Below, piece after piece: positions 52,605-62,005 of a stretch of DNA of 64,000 bases. Source of the DNA: Streptomyces sp. XD-27 (GTDB lineage Bacteria; Actinomycetota; Actinomycetes; Streptomycetales; Streptomycetaceae); contig NZ_CP130713.1 of the NCBI RefSeq assembly GCF_030553055.1, positions 2,604,001-2,668,000 on the forward strand. The letters run 5' to 3'. A model generated the notes under the pieces. The model had not been told where the DNA came from. It did no database searches and was given only the letters and a program-made list of their open reading frames with translations. Position 1 is the stretch's first letter. Each line of letters starts with the position of its first letter. Position numbers and translations under genes: made by a program.

Positions 52605-53411
52605 TCACAGGCTCAGGTGGTCCAGGGTGACCACCGGCCGGCCGGCGCCCGACCCGTCCTCGGTACGGAGCGCGACGGCGGCGTGGTAGCCGTCCGGGGC
52701 TTCGAGGTCGATCAGCGCCCAGCCCTCCGGGACCCGGCTGCCGCTGGGCGCCAGGCCCTCGGCGAGGCCGACGTGGTGCGTGCCCACCCCGCCCGGCAGC
52801 CCGGTGCCGATGCCCTTGAGGTACGCCTCCTTCCGCACCCAGCAGCTCAGGAACGCCTCGTCGCGCAGCGACGCGGGCAGCGCGGCGATGGCGGCCCGCT
52901 CGTCCGGATGGAGCTGACCGGTGAGGTCGACGCCGCCGCGCCGGGTCTGGCTCGCCTCGATGTCCGCACCCACGGGCGCGGCGGCCACCGCCACCAGGGC
53001 GGCGTCCTCGGCGTGCGACAGGGAGAAGTGCAGCCCCTCGCGCCCCACGACGGCGGGGCGCCCGTGCGGCTTGTCGCAGTCGGGCATCCCGCACCGCTCG
53101 CGGGTGAACTCCACCTCCGCCGGTCCGATCCCCAGGTACGCGCCGAGTAGGACGCGCAGGCCCACGTGCGAGGTGAGGTAGCGCTGCTGGTGGAGGTCGC
53201 CGCGGAACCGGGCCGCGCGCCGCGCCTCGTCGGCGTCCAGCAGATGACCGGCCGCGGCCGCCGCGGCGGCGGACCGCGGTATCTCCAGCAGCCATACGGC
53301 GACTTCGCCCCGGCCGGGCAGCTCATCGGGGCCCGCGGGCAGCGGTGACGCCGGCCCCCACGCTACGGACACCGCGCTGGCGACGCTGTTCAACGGCACG
53401 ACCGAACCCAC
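52605..53411 (-). CDS. 4'-phosphopantetheinyl transferase (Sfp type)
   Basis: A transferase of about 268 residues that installs the phosphopantetheine arm on carrier proteins. Family motifs are seen: LHFSLSHAEDAALVAV, GADIEASQ (Mg-binding Asp/Glu in place of the usual GVDIE), and WVRKEAYLKGIG. The N-terminal half carries the RFRGDLHQQRYLTSHVGLR segment. The start is uncertain: GTG 53411 or one of the following GTGs, since the ORF runs open to 53618 without homology. No carrier protein lies next to it; it may serve any polyketide or peptide synthase in the cell. Confidence 0.85.
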   Translation of the reverse strand: MGSVVPLNSVASAVSVAWGPASPLPAGPDELPGRGEVAVWLLEIPRSAAAAAAAGHLLDADEARRAARFRGDLHQQRYLTSHVGLRVLLGAYLGIGPAEVEFTRERCGMPDCDKPHGRPAVVGREGLHFSLSHAEDAALVAVAAAPVGADIEASQTRRGGVDLTGQLHPDERAAIAALPASLRDEAFLSCWVRKEAYLKGIGTGLPGGVGTHHVGLAEGLAPSGSRVPEGWALIDLEAPDGYHAAVALRTEDGSGAGRPVVTLDHLSL

Positions 53412-53639
53412 CCCTGTGTTCCCCCCCCCGGCGGCTCGCCTCGGCGGCCCCGGCCCCTCGCTCTCCTCAGGTGAGCGTAAAGGGGCGGGGGCGCTGTCGT
53501 TCAAGCCCGTACGGGGTCGGCAGGTTGCTGCCAGACGGTGACTTCGGACACGTTCGACTCGGGTGGGGCTACCAATGGGTAGCCGTCGGGCTACGATCAC
53601 GCGCGTCCGCGCGCTCAACCTTCATGGGGGTCCAGGGAC

Positions 53640-54590
53640 ATGGCGACAGAACGGACGGCACGGGCGGAGACGGCGCGCAAACCGCGTTTCTGGTCGGCCG
53701 CGGCCTCGGCGGCTGCCCTGCCGGTGGCGCCGGTGTACGGCGCTTTCCTCTCGTACTTCGCCTATCACCCGCCCCGCAAGCCGTACCATCGCACGCCCGC
53801 CGACCTGGGCCTGGACAGTACCGATGTGCGGGTGCCGCTGGACGGCGGCGGGCGCCGCGGCCTCCATGTCTGGCTCTGCCCCGGCGACCCCGAGCGGGTG
53901 GTGGTGATGGGGCACGGCCTGGGGCTCAGCAAGTCCGCCAGCCTGACACAGGCGCGGCTGCTGAACGAAGCCGGTTACACCGTCGCCCTGTTCGACCACC
54001 GCAACCACGGCAGGAGCAGCGGCGACCGCGCCTGCTGGGGCATGAGCGAGCGGCACACCGACGATGTCATCGCCGTGGTCCGCCATATGCGCTCGCTGGA
54101 GGAGTACGCCTCGGCGAGGATCGCCGTTTACGGCTTCTCCATCTCCACGTTCCCCTCGCTGTACATGCTGCGGAAGGCGGCGGACTGCCCGGTCGACGCG
54201 GTGGTGTTTGACAGCGGGCCCGCGCTCGACCTCCAGCCGCTGTTCCGCAACTTCGTGGCGGCGGGCGGGCTGCCGGTGCCGGGCCCGTTGCGCACCGGTG
54301 TGTCCGGCAGGGTGCTGGGCAGGGTGTTCTCCGCGCTCGCCACGGCGATGCTCCAGGTCAGCTGGCCGCCGCCGGTCTCGGGCGCGTACGAGGACACGCC
54401 GATGCTCTTCCTGGCCGGTGACGACGACCGGATCATCCCGGCGGCCGGGGTGCGCGCGCTCGCGGAGCGCTACCCGCTGGCCGAGGTGCACGTCCTTGCC
54501 GGCGCCGGACATCTGGCGGGCGTGAAGACCGAGCCCGAGACGTATGCCGAGACCGTGCTGGGCTTCCTGCGGCGGACGCTCAAGGGCTGA
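53640..54590 (+). CDS. Alpha/beta hydrolase
   Basis: A serine hydrolase-fold protein of 316 residues. A membrane-near N-terminus with a hydrophobic segment (about 16-40) precedes the fold. The nucleophile elbow is YGFSIST, where the usual GxSxG ends in Ser rather than Gly. The acid is in FLAGDDDRI and the histidine in GAGHLAG. The Ser/Asp/His triad looks intact. CAGGGA lies before ATG 53640. It is divergent from the transferase gene; substrate unknown. Confidence 0.82.
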   Translation: MATERTARAETARKPRFWSAAASAAALPVAPVYGAFLSYFAYHPPRKPYHRTPADLGLDSTDVRVPLDGGGRRGLHVWLCPGDPERVVVMGHGLGLSKSASLTQARLLNEAGYTVALFDHRNHGRSSGDRACWGMSERHTDDVIAVVRHMRSLEEYASARIAVYGFSISTFPSLYMLRKAADCPVDAVVFDSGPALDLQPLFRNFVAAGGLPVPGPLRTGVSGRVLGRVFSALATAMLQVSWPPPVSGAYEDTPMLFLAGDDDRIIPAAGVRALAERYPLAEVHVLAGAGHLAGVKTEPETYAETVLGFLRRTLKG

Positions 54591-54616
54591 GCCCGGCAGG
54601 GCGGTTGAGAGCGGGT

Positions 54617-54654
54617 CTGGCCTCCCCCGCCCCCGTGTCCACGGGGGAGACCAG
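54617..54654 (+). terminator. Hairpin after the hydrolase gene
   Basis: CTGGCCTCCCCCG pairs with CGGGGGAGACCAG with one mismatch around a 12-base loop, 27 bases after the stop. Confidence 0.6.
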
Positions 54655-54879
54655 GATCATGGCGCCACGCCATCACACCGCCGTGGGCCGCCCGCCCCAT
54701 GGTCCTGCACCTCGGCGGCATGCGGTGCGTCCTGTCACGAAGCTGCCAGCGTCCCGGACGGCTCTCGGCCGCCCCAAGCCCTCGCCTCGCTGTTTACTTT
54801 CATGCCGCATGACATTGCTACAGTCATAAGCCGCCTGCGGGGCAAGGGTTTCGGGCTGGTTCCATCGGGGGTAGTGCTT

Positions 54880-57704
54880 ATGTTCGCATTGGTGGAGCGT
54901 GACGCCGAGATAGCGCGACTTACCCGACTATTCGATGAACCGTTCGACGGTGGAATGCGCATCGGGGTCATCAACGGCGCCGTCGCCTCGGGAAAGACCG
55001 AGCTTCTCAACGCGGTGTCACATACCGCCGCGCAGCGGGGTATCCGGCTGCTGAGCGCCGTCGCATCGGCCGCCGAGCAGGAGTTCCCGTATGCCGTCGT
55101 GGAGCAGATCCTGGGCGGCGCACAGCTCGACGCCGGTGCGGCCGGGCAGGACACCGGCCCGGCCGGACAGGGCCTGGTCCCCCTCGCCGTCCTCCAGGAC
55201 GTCCACCGCGCCCTCGCCCGGCTCGCCGCCGACGCCCCCCTGCTGATCACCGTCGACGACGTCCAGTACGCCGACCCCCAGTCCCTGCGCTGCCTCGCCT
55301 ACGCCGTCCGCCGACTGGGCCCCGACGTGACCGTGCTGGTCACCTGCGGCAGCCGTCCCTGCCTGGACGCCACCGCCCTCGACGAGCTGCTGTACCAGCC
55401 GAAGATCTGCCGGGTACGGCTCGGCCCGCTCACCGTCGACGGGGTGGCCCGGCTGCTCGCCGAGGAACTGGGCTCCGAAACCGCCCACCGGCACGCCGCC
55501 GCCTGCCACGCCATGACCGGCGGCAACCCCCTGCTGCTGCACGGCCTTGTGGACGACCACCTCGGCCGGCGGGCCGGCCGCCGGGACGCGGAGGCCGACC
55601 TCGGCGCACCGGTCCCCGGCGAGCTGTTCCGGCAGGCCGTCCTGGCGTGCGTCCACCGCGGCGGCGCCGCCGGACGGCGCGCCGCCCACGGGATCGCGCT
55701 GCTCGGCGACGCCACCTCGCCGTCCCTGCTGAGCGACCTGGTCGACCTGGAGGAGCGGACCGTCCAGCGGGCGGTCACCGCGCTCACCGAGGCCGGGCTC
55801 CTGCACGGCGGCCGGTTCCGGCACGACGAGGTCCGGGCCGTCCTGCTGGAGGACCTGCCCGCGCCGGAGCTCGGCCCGCTCCGCCGCCGCGCCGCCGTCC
55901 TGCTCCACGAGGAGGGCGCCGACGCCACCGACGTGGCCCTTCAGCTCCTGAGCCACGAGGCCGCCGTGCCGGAGGTGGGTGTCCCCCAGGCCCCCAGGGC
56001 CTGGGGGGAGAGTGGGTCAGCCGGGTGCTGCGCGAGGCGGCCCGCCAGGCCCTGGCCGACGACCGGATGGAGTTCGCGGTCAGCTGCCTGCAACTGGCCG
56101 AGCGGGCCAGCACCGACGAGCGGGAGCGGCTCGCCCTGCGCGCCGCGCTGGCCCAGGCCATGTGGCGGGTCAAGCCGCTGGCCCAGGCCCGGCAGTTGCA
56201 GTCGCTGGCCAAGCCCGCCCGCGACGGCCTGCTGCCTCCCCTGCAGGCCCTCGGCGTCGCCCTCGGGTTGATGTGGACCGGGCGGATGGAGGACGCGGCC
56301 GCGGCCATCGAACAGGTCAGCAGGGCCGCTGCCGAGGACCCCGGCTCGGAGGTCGACGACGAGCTGCGGGTCATAGGGCTCACCCTGGCCTCCACCTATC
56401 CCGGCGCCCCGGAGCTCAAGAGGTTCCAGGAGCGCTGGTTCCCGCACGACGCCCGCCGCCAGCTGGCCGACCCGGCCGCCGACTCGCCCCGGCTCACCGC
56501 GATGCGCGCCCTGCACACCGTGCTCACCATGGGCGCCGACGAGCACGCCGTACGGGCCGCGGAGCGCGTCCTGGAGCACACCCGGCTGGGCAACACGACC
56601 GTGTTCACCCTGCGGGCCGCGCTGCTGACCCTCATCTACGCCGACCGGCTGACCACCGCCACCATCTGGTGCGACCGGATCCTCACCGAGTCCGCGCGCC
56701 GCGGCACGCCCGCCTGGCTGGCCTGCTTCTACGCCGTACGGGCCGGGATCTCGCTGCGCGTCGGCCGGTTGACCGAGGCGGTGGGCTACGCGGAGCAGGC
56801 GCTGGAGGAGCTGCCGGCGCGCGGCTGGGGCCTCGGGATCGGCGTGCCGCTGTCGGTGCTGGTCAGCGCGCACACCGCCATGGGCCGGCACGACGAGGCC
56901 GCGGAGCTGCTGTCCCGGCCGGTGCCGGAGCAGCTGTTCCAGACCCGGTACGGACTGCACTATCTGCACGCCCGCGGCAGGCACCAGTTGGCCACCGGCC
57001 GGCACCACGCCGCCCTCACGGACTTCCGCGCCTGCGGCGACCAGATGCCCCTGTGGGGCCTGGACTCCCCGGCCGTGGTGCCGTGGCGGCTCGGTGCGGC
57101 CGAGGCGTGGCTGGCGCTGGGCGACCAGGAGCAGGCGGCGCGGCTGGCGGACAGCCAGCTGGAGTTGCTCAGCCCCTCGCAGACCCGGGCCCGGGGGGCG
57201 GCGCTGCGGCTCGTGGCCGCCACCCGGCCGCTCGCGGAACGGCCCGCCCTGCTCCAGGAGGCCGTCAGGCTGCTCCAGGACAGCGGCAGCTGGTACGGGA
57301 TGGCGCGGGCGCTGGCCGATCTGGGGGAGGTCCACAAGGAGATGGGGGACCTGCCCAAGAGCCGGCTGATGACCCGGTGGGCCTGGCGGATGGCCGACGG
57401 CTGCGGTGCGCAGGAGCTGGCGCGGCGACTGCGGCCGACCCCGGGCCGTACCGCGCCGTCCGAGTCGGCGTCCGCGGCCGGCGGCGGGGCGGACACGGCG
57501 GCGTTCGCCACGCTCACCGACGCCGAGCGCCGCGTGGCCTCGCTGGCGGCCGCCGGGCACACCAACCGGGAGATAGCGGCGAAGCTCTACATCACGGTCA
57601 GCACGGTGGAGCAGCATCTCACCCGGGTGTACCGCAAGATCAATATAAGTCAGCGGCAGGATCTGCCCGCGAGCCTGGACCGCTACGTCGCCCACACCGC
57701 CTGA
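54880..57704 (+). pseudogene. Large ATP-binding LuxR-family (LAL) regulator, frameshifted
   Basis: A LAL-type pathway regulator of about 940 residues if repaired. The AAA domain begins MFALVERDAEIARLTRLFDE, with Walker A GAVASGKTELL and Walker B ITVDDVQYAD. A long helical TPR-like region follows, and the C-terminal LuxR helix-turn-helix has LTDAERRVASLAAAG and STVEQHLTRVYRKINIS. The frame changes near 56003-56008: one more G in the G6 run gives AWGGEWVSRVLREAA. The break lies in a perfect 11-bp palindrome. It precedes the amine oxidase gene on the same strand and probably activates that cluster. Confidence 0.82.
55983..56007. repeat. Perfect palindrome at the LAL frameshift
   Basis: CCCCCAGGCCC and GGGCCTGGGGG pair perfectly around CCA. 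It codes for a Gly/Pro/Ala-rich stretch between the ATPase and helical regions and coincides with the frameshift. Confidence 0.8.
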
Positions 57705-57805
57705 CCCGATGGCCACGGTGTCCGGGCGGCCGCGCCTTCGGGTGCGGATTCGCAAGGGTGGATAGGGGTTGAGGGGCCGGGAGCGGCCTCCCTAGCGTTT
57801 CCCTT

Positions 57806-59464
57806 ATGACGTCAGCCACCACGGCTCCGACGACGATGCTCGTGCCGGACTTTCCTTTCTCGTACGACCGTTGGCTGCGCCATCCGGCGGGCCTGGGCAG
57901 GCTGCCACCGGGCGTGGCCGGCACCGAAGTGGCGGTCGTCGGCGGGGGAATGGCCGGGCTGACCGCCGCCTATGAGCTGATGCGGCTGGGCCTGCGGCCC
58001 GTCGTGTACGAGGCGGAGCAGCTGGGCGGGCGCATGCGCTCGGTCCCTTTTCCCGGGAATCCGGAATACGTGGCCGAGATGGGCGCCATGCGCTTTCCCG
58101 TTTCCGCCCGGGCGCTGTTCCATTACATCGGTCTGCTGGGTCTCGGGACGCGCCCGTTCCCCAATCCGCTGGCGCCGAGCACCCCGAGCACGCTGATCGA
58201 CCTGGAGGGCGTCCGGCACCGGGCCCGTACGCCGGAGCAGCTGCCGGACGTCTACCAGGAGGTGGCGGACGCCTGGGAGAAGGCGCTCCACGAGCGGGCC
58301 GAGCTGTCGACGGTCCGGGACGCGATCCGGCGGCGGGACGTGGAGACCCTCAAGGCCGTGTGGAACCGGCTGGTCCGGGACTTCGACGACCAGTCCTTCT
58401 ACGGCTTCCTCGCCACCTCCCCCACCTTCCAGTCGTTCCGGCACCGGGAGATCTTCGGCCAGGTCGGGTTCGGCACCGGCGGCTGGGACACCGACTTCCC
58501 CAACTCGATGCTGGAGATCCTGCGGGTGGTCTTCACCGAGGCGGACGACCACCACCTGGCCATCGTGGGCGGTTCGCAGCAACTGCCGCGCGGCCTGTGG
58601 GAGCACCGCCCGGAGGTGCTCGCGCACTGGCCGCGGGGCACGTCCCTGGCGTCCCTGCACGGCGGTGCGGCCCGACCCGCGGTCACCGGGCTGCGCCGGT
58701 GCGGCGCGGGCTTCCGGGTCGCGGACGCGGGCGGCGGCAGCGCCACGTACCCGGCGGTGGTCTTCAGCCCGCACGTGTGGACGCTGCTGAACCGGATCGA
58801 CTGCGACCCCGCGCTGCTGCCCACCGGCCACTGGACCGCGGTGGAGCGCACCCACTACATGGGCGCGTCCAAGCTGTTCGTCCTGGTGGACCGGCCGTTC
58901 TGGCGCGACGCCGACCCGGCCACGGGCGCCGACGCGATGAGCATGACGCTGACCGACCGGATGCCGCGCGGGGTGTACCTCTTCGACGACGGCCCGGACC
59001 GGCCCGGGGTGATGTGCCTGTCGTACACCTGGAACGACGACTCGCTGAAGTTCGCGACGCTGTCGGCCCGGGAGCGGCTGGAGGTGCTGCTGACCCGGCT
59101 GGCCGCGATCTACCCGGACGTCGACATACGGTCGCATCTCATCGACGGGCCGCTGACCGTCACCTGGGAGACCGAGCCGAGGTTCATGGGGGCGTTCAAG
59201 TCGAACCTGCCCGGCCAGTACCGGTACCAGCGGCGGCTGTTCACCCAGTTCATGCAGGACGGGATGGCGCCGGGGCAGCGTGGGTTCTTCCTGTGCGGCG
59301 ACGACGTGTCCTGGACGGCGGGCTTCGCCGAGGGCGCGGTGACGACGGCGTTGAACGCGGTGTGGGGGGTGCTGAACCACCTGGGCGGCGCCACGCACCC
59401 GGACAATCCGGGGCCGGGCGACGTGTTCCACGAGATCGCGCCGGTGGAGCTGCCGTACACCTGA
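57806..59464 (+). CDS. FAD-dependent amine oxidase (L-amino acid oxidase / Trp 2-monooxygenase-like)
   Basis: A flavoprotein of 552 residues. The dinucleotide loop is VVGGGMAGLTAAYELMRLG, followed by EAEQLGGRM; the C-terminal flavin segment is FLCGDDVSWTAGFAEGAV. Length and the conserved GAMRFP and GGSQQLPRGL segments resemble tryptophan 2-monooxygenase and related L-amino acid oxidases, which give either amides or keto acids. It is preceded by the LAL regulator, with a CAACCCCTA word on the minus strand at 57762-57770 about 40 bases before ATG 57806. It probably starts a pathway completed by the adjacent ligase. Confidence 0.85.
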   Translation: MTSATTAPTTMLVPDFPFSYDRWLRHPAGLGRLPPGVAGTEVAVVGGGMAGLTAAYELMRLGLRPVVYEAEQLGGRMRSVPFPGNPEYVAEMGAMRFPVSARALFHYIGLLGLGTRPFPNPLAPSTPSTLIDLEGVRHRARTPEQLPDVYQEVADAWEKALHERAELSTVRDAIRRRDVETLKAVWNRLVRDFDDQSFYGFLATSPTFQSFRHREIFGQVGFGTGGWDTDFPNSMLEILRVVFTEADDHHLAIVGGSQQLPRGLWEHRPEVLAHWPRGTSLASLHGGAARPAVTGLRRCGAGFRVADAGGGSATYPAVVFSPHVWTLLNRIDCDPALLPTGHWTAVERTHYMGASKLFVLVDRPFWRDADPATGADAMSMTLTDRMPRGVYLFDDGPDRPGVMCLSYTWNDDSLKFATLSARERLEVLLTRLAAIYPDVDIRSHLIDGPLTVTWETEPRFMGAFKSNLPGQYRYQRRLFTQFMQDGMAPGQRGFFLCGDDVSWTAGFAEGAVTTALNAVWGVLNHLGGATHPDNPGPGDVFHEIAPVELPYT

Positions 59465-59515
59465 GCCGGCCGGCGGGCCGAGGGGGCTGGTGACGCCGTC
59501 ACCAGCCCCGCATCG

Positions 59516-60919
59516 CTACTGCCGGGCCAGCTTCTCCAACTGGCGCTTGTCCGGCTTGCCGTTGCGGTTGAGCGGGAAGCTGTCCAGGACGACGACCCGG
59601 TTGGGCTGCTCGTAGGCGGGCAGCGCCGCGGCCAGCAGGTCCCGCCAGTGGGCCGCGTCCCGCAGCTGGTCGTCCTCGACGAAGAAGACCAGCTGGGCAC
59701 CGCGGCGTTCGTCCGGCAGCGGAACGATACGGGTCGAGATGTGCGCCACGGCCGCCTTGCGCTCGATGAGCTCGGGGTAGAGCGTGTAGCCCATGCGGTG
59801 CACGGCGAACTTGCGGCCCAGGACGTAGAGGTTGTCGGACGCGTCGAGATAGCCGAGGTCGCCGGTGCGCTGCCAGCCCGAGGGCACCGAGTCGATGCCG
59901 CCGTCGTCGGCGAGGTGACCCTCCAGGGCGTCGGGGGTGTCCACCTCGATCTCGCCGGCCTCTCCCGCGGCGACCGGCACTCCGTCCTCGTCGACGACGC
60001 GCAGCTTGATGCCGTCCATGGCCCGGCCGCAGGAGACCGGGTTGTCCAGCGTGGCGAAGGCGATGTTGCCCAGTTCGGTACTGCCGTAGGAGTCGAGCAG
60101 CGGCAGGCCGAACTCGGCCACGTAGGCGTCGTTCAGGGTTCCGTCCAGCGGGGCCGCCCCGGAGCAGAACATCCGCACCGGCGCCAGGTGGGCCCGCAGG
60201 GAGGGCTTGCGGGTGACCAGGTTGAGGATGCTGCGGTAGCTGGCGGGGGTCGCGTCGATGACCGTGGTGCCGGTGCGGCCGGCCATCTGCACGGCCCGGT
60301 CCAGCCGTTTGTACGGGGCTATGACCAGCGAGCACCGGGTGAGCCAGGCGATCAGCACCATGGACAGCCCGTACTGGTGGGCGAAGGGCAGCAGCGGCAT
60401 CAGGACGTCGTCCGGCCGGTGCCCCACCTGGGCGGCGTTGCGCTCCAGGTTCTTGAGGAACTTCCGGCCCGACTTCACGGCCCCCTTGGGGGTGCCGGTG
60501 GAGCCGGACGTCCACATGATCAGGCCGTCGGGGCGGGCGCCCCAGGCGTCGAAGCACAGCCGCTGCCCGGTGGCCGGGCGGCCGGCGGCGGGGGCGATCA
60601 GCTCGTAGAGGTTGACGGCGCGGGCGTCGTCGTCGATCGGGGCGTCGTCGTCGACGAACGAGAGCGCGGTGTGGGTCCGTTGGGCGATGCGCCGGGTCTC
60701 GTCCGCGTGCTCCTGCTGGTCGACCAGCACGATGGAGGCGCCCACGTGCATCAGCGCGAACAGCACGCTGACGTACGCGGCGGAGTTCCCGGCCTTGAGG
60801 ATGACCCGGTCGCCGGGGTTCACCCCCAGCTCGCGGATCACATCGGCGACGCGCAGGGCGTCCCGTTCGAAGTCGTCGAGGGTCTGCACGGAGTCGACTG
60901 CAAAGATCTTCGCGGTCAT
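59516..60919 (-). CDS. Stand-alone AMP-dependent ligase (acyl/aryl adenylating enzyme)
   Basis: An adenylate-forming enzyme of 467 residues. All core motifs look intact: MWTSGSTGTPKGAV (A3), YGSTELGN (A5), GEIEVDTP, WQRTGDLGYLDASDN (A7), and the C-terminal catalytic Lys in NRNGKPDKRQL (A10). There is no carrier-protein domain. The specificity pocket cannot be read reliably. It overlaps the thioesterase-like gene by ATGA at 60916-60919, so the two are co-translated. It could activate the acid produced by the amine oxidase to CoA ester or amide. Confidence 0.88.
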   Translation of the reverse strand: MTAKIFAVDSVQTLDDFERDALRVADVIRELGVNPGDRVILKAGNSAAYVSVLFALMHVGASIVLVDQQEHADETRRIAQRTHTALSFVDDDAPIDDDARAVNLYELIAPAAGRPATGQRLCFDAWGARPDGLIMWTSGSTGTPKGAVKSGRKFLKNLERNAAQVGHRPDDVLMPLLPFAHQYGLSMVLIAWLTRCSLVIAPYKRLDRAVQMAGRTGTTVIDATPASYRSILNLVTRKPSLRAHLAPVRMFCSGAAPLDGTLNDAYVAEFGLPLLDSYGSTELGNIAFATLDNPVSCGRAMDGIKLRVVDEDGVPVAAGEAGEIEVDTPDALEGHLADDGGIDSVPSGWQRTGDLGYLDASDNLYVLGRKFAVHRMGYTLYPELIERKAAVAHISTRIVPLPDERRGAQLVFFVEDDQLRDAAHWRDLLAAALPAYEQPNRVVVLDSFPLNRNGKPDKRQLEKLARQ

Positions 60920-61647
60920 GGGTCGTGCTCTTTCCTATCCTCAATTGGAGTACGGGTAGCCGGGACCCTTGCCGGCCCCCAGGCTCCCTGGTCTTCGGCG
61001 CCGGTTTCCCACTCGGCGTCGACGGTGGACTGGGAGAGCAACTGGTCGTGCACGAGATTGACGACCTCCCTCCGGTTCGAGTCGAGGTAGCAGCCGAGGG
61101 AGCCGGGGAACACCTCGAGGTCGAATCGTCCGCTCGTACACCGCCGCCAGGCGCGTACGCCGCGCAGCGGGGTCCTGGGGTCGCGCTCGCCGGTGAGGGC
61201 GACGATGCGGCAGTCGAGGGCCGGCGGGCCCAGCGGCCTGTCCCACTGGGCGGTGCGGCCGGAGACGAACAGGGTGAGCAGCGTTGTCGCGGTCTCCCGC
61301 TCCAGGCGCATCGCGACCCGGTAGGCGAGGGCGGCCCCGGCGCCGTGGCCGAAGAGGGCCACGGGCCGGTCGGTCCACTCCCCCAGGGCGTCGAAGATGC
61401 GGTCGGCCAGCTCCGGGTCCGTGGCGAGGTCGTCGCCTTCCGCGCCGCGGGCCTCGGGCGGGTACTGGATCGCGAGCACCTCGACGGTGGGCAGCAGCAG
61501 CTCCGACAGCGAGAGGTAGTACGCGGTGGAGTGCGCCGATTCCGGGAAACAGATCAGCCGGAAGCTGCTCGGGGTCTCCGGTTGCAGAATCCGGATAAGG
61601 CCGACATCATCGGGCTTGGCCTGCTTGACCTGACTCAAGGACCACAC
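60916..61647 (-). CDS. Type II thioesterase-like protein with lost catalytic residues
   Basis: An alpha/beta-hydrolase of 243 residues with the layout of type II thioesterases (LICFPESAHSTAYYL, EVLAIQYPPEARG). The nucleophile elbow, normally GHSMG, reads GHGAG (100-104), so Ser is Gly102. The histidine motif, normally GGHF, is SLGC (183-186). The helical lid of about 60 residues between strands is missing (SGRTAQWDRPLGPPALDC). The Asp in GERDP remains. It may be a non-catalytic partner or binding protein. The start is GTG 61647 with AGGGG directly before it; TTG 61638 is the alternative. Confidence 0.75.
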   Translation of the reverse strand: MWSLSQVKQAKPDDVGLIRILQPETPSSFRLICFPESAHSTAYYLSLSELLLPTVEVLAIQYPPEARGAEGDDLATDPELADRIFDALGEWTDRPVALFGHGAGAALAYRVAMRLERETATTLLTLFVSGRTAQWDRPLGPPALDCRIVALTGERDPRTPLRGVRAWRRCTSGRFDLEVFPGSLGCYLDSNRREVVNLVHDQLLSQSTVDAEWETGAEDQGAWGPARVPATRTPIEDRKEHDP

Positions 61648-62005
61648 CCCTGCGGCGGCCGCGGGCGGAACGGGCGGTGCGCGCGGGGCCGGACGACAGC
61701 GGGCCCCGCCGCCTCTTCCGGAAAACCGGAAACGGGCGCATTATTCGAAGCGCTCACGCGGTGAGGCTATGAGCCGTTCTCCGGCGGCCACAACCCCTAG
61801 TGACCGCTATTCGCGACGGCCGGTTTACACGCCCCCTCATCACCCCTAACCCGGCCCGTCTCCCCCTAATGTGCAGGCGGATCCGGCCTGCGTGTTGATG
61901 GTCCGTGCTAGACATGGCGAGCATGTTTTCCGTGTCCCTATGATCCGTGTCCCTATGATCGGCGCACGATCCATATTCGTGTTCCGTCTGATTTAACAGG
62001 CATTG
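61648..62005. promoter_or_regulatory. Divergent control region between thioesterase-like and exporter genes
   Basis: A 358-base region without supported gene. It holds three CCCCTA words (61794-61799, 61843-61848, 61863-61868), a 15-bp tandem repeat (61931-61960), and AT-rich TGATTTAAC before the exporter start. A plus-strand frame through the repeat has no ribosome site. Confidence 0.5.
61931..61960. repeat. Perfect 15-bp tandem repeat before the exporter gene
   Basis: CGTGTCCCTATGATC occurs twice in direct contact (61931-61945, 61946-61960), 46 bases before the exporter ATG. Regular spacing suggests an operator. Confidence 0.7.

Noticed and set aside
54605..54829. 74-codon ORF upstream of the LAL regulator
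   Set aside because: Poor third-position bias, it contains the hydrolase terminator, and it has no ribosome site.
61873..61995. Small ORF running through the 15-bp repeat before the exporter
   Set aside because: No ribosome site, and the peptide is a by-product of the tandem repeat; more likely regulatory DNA.
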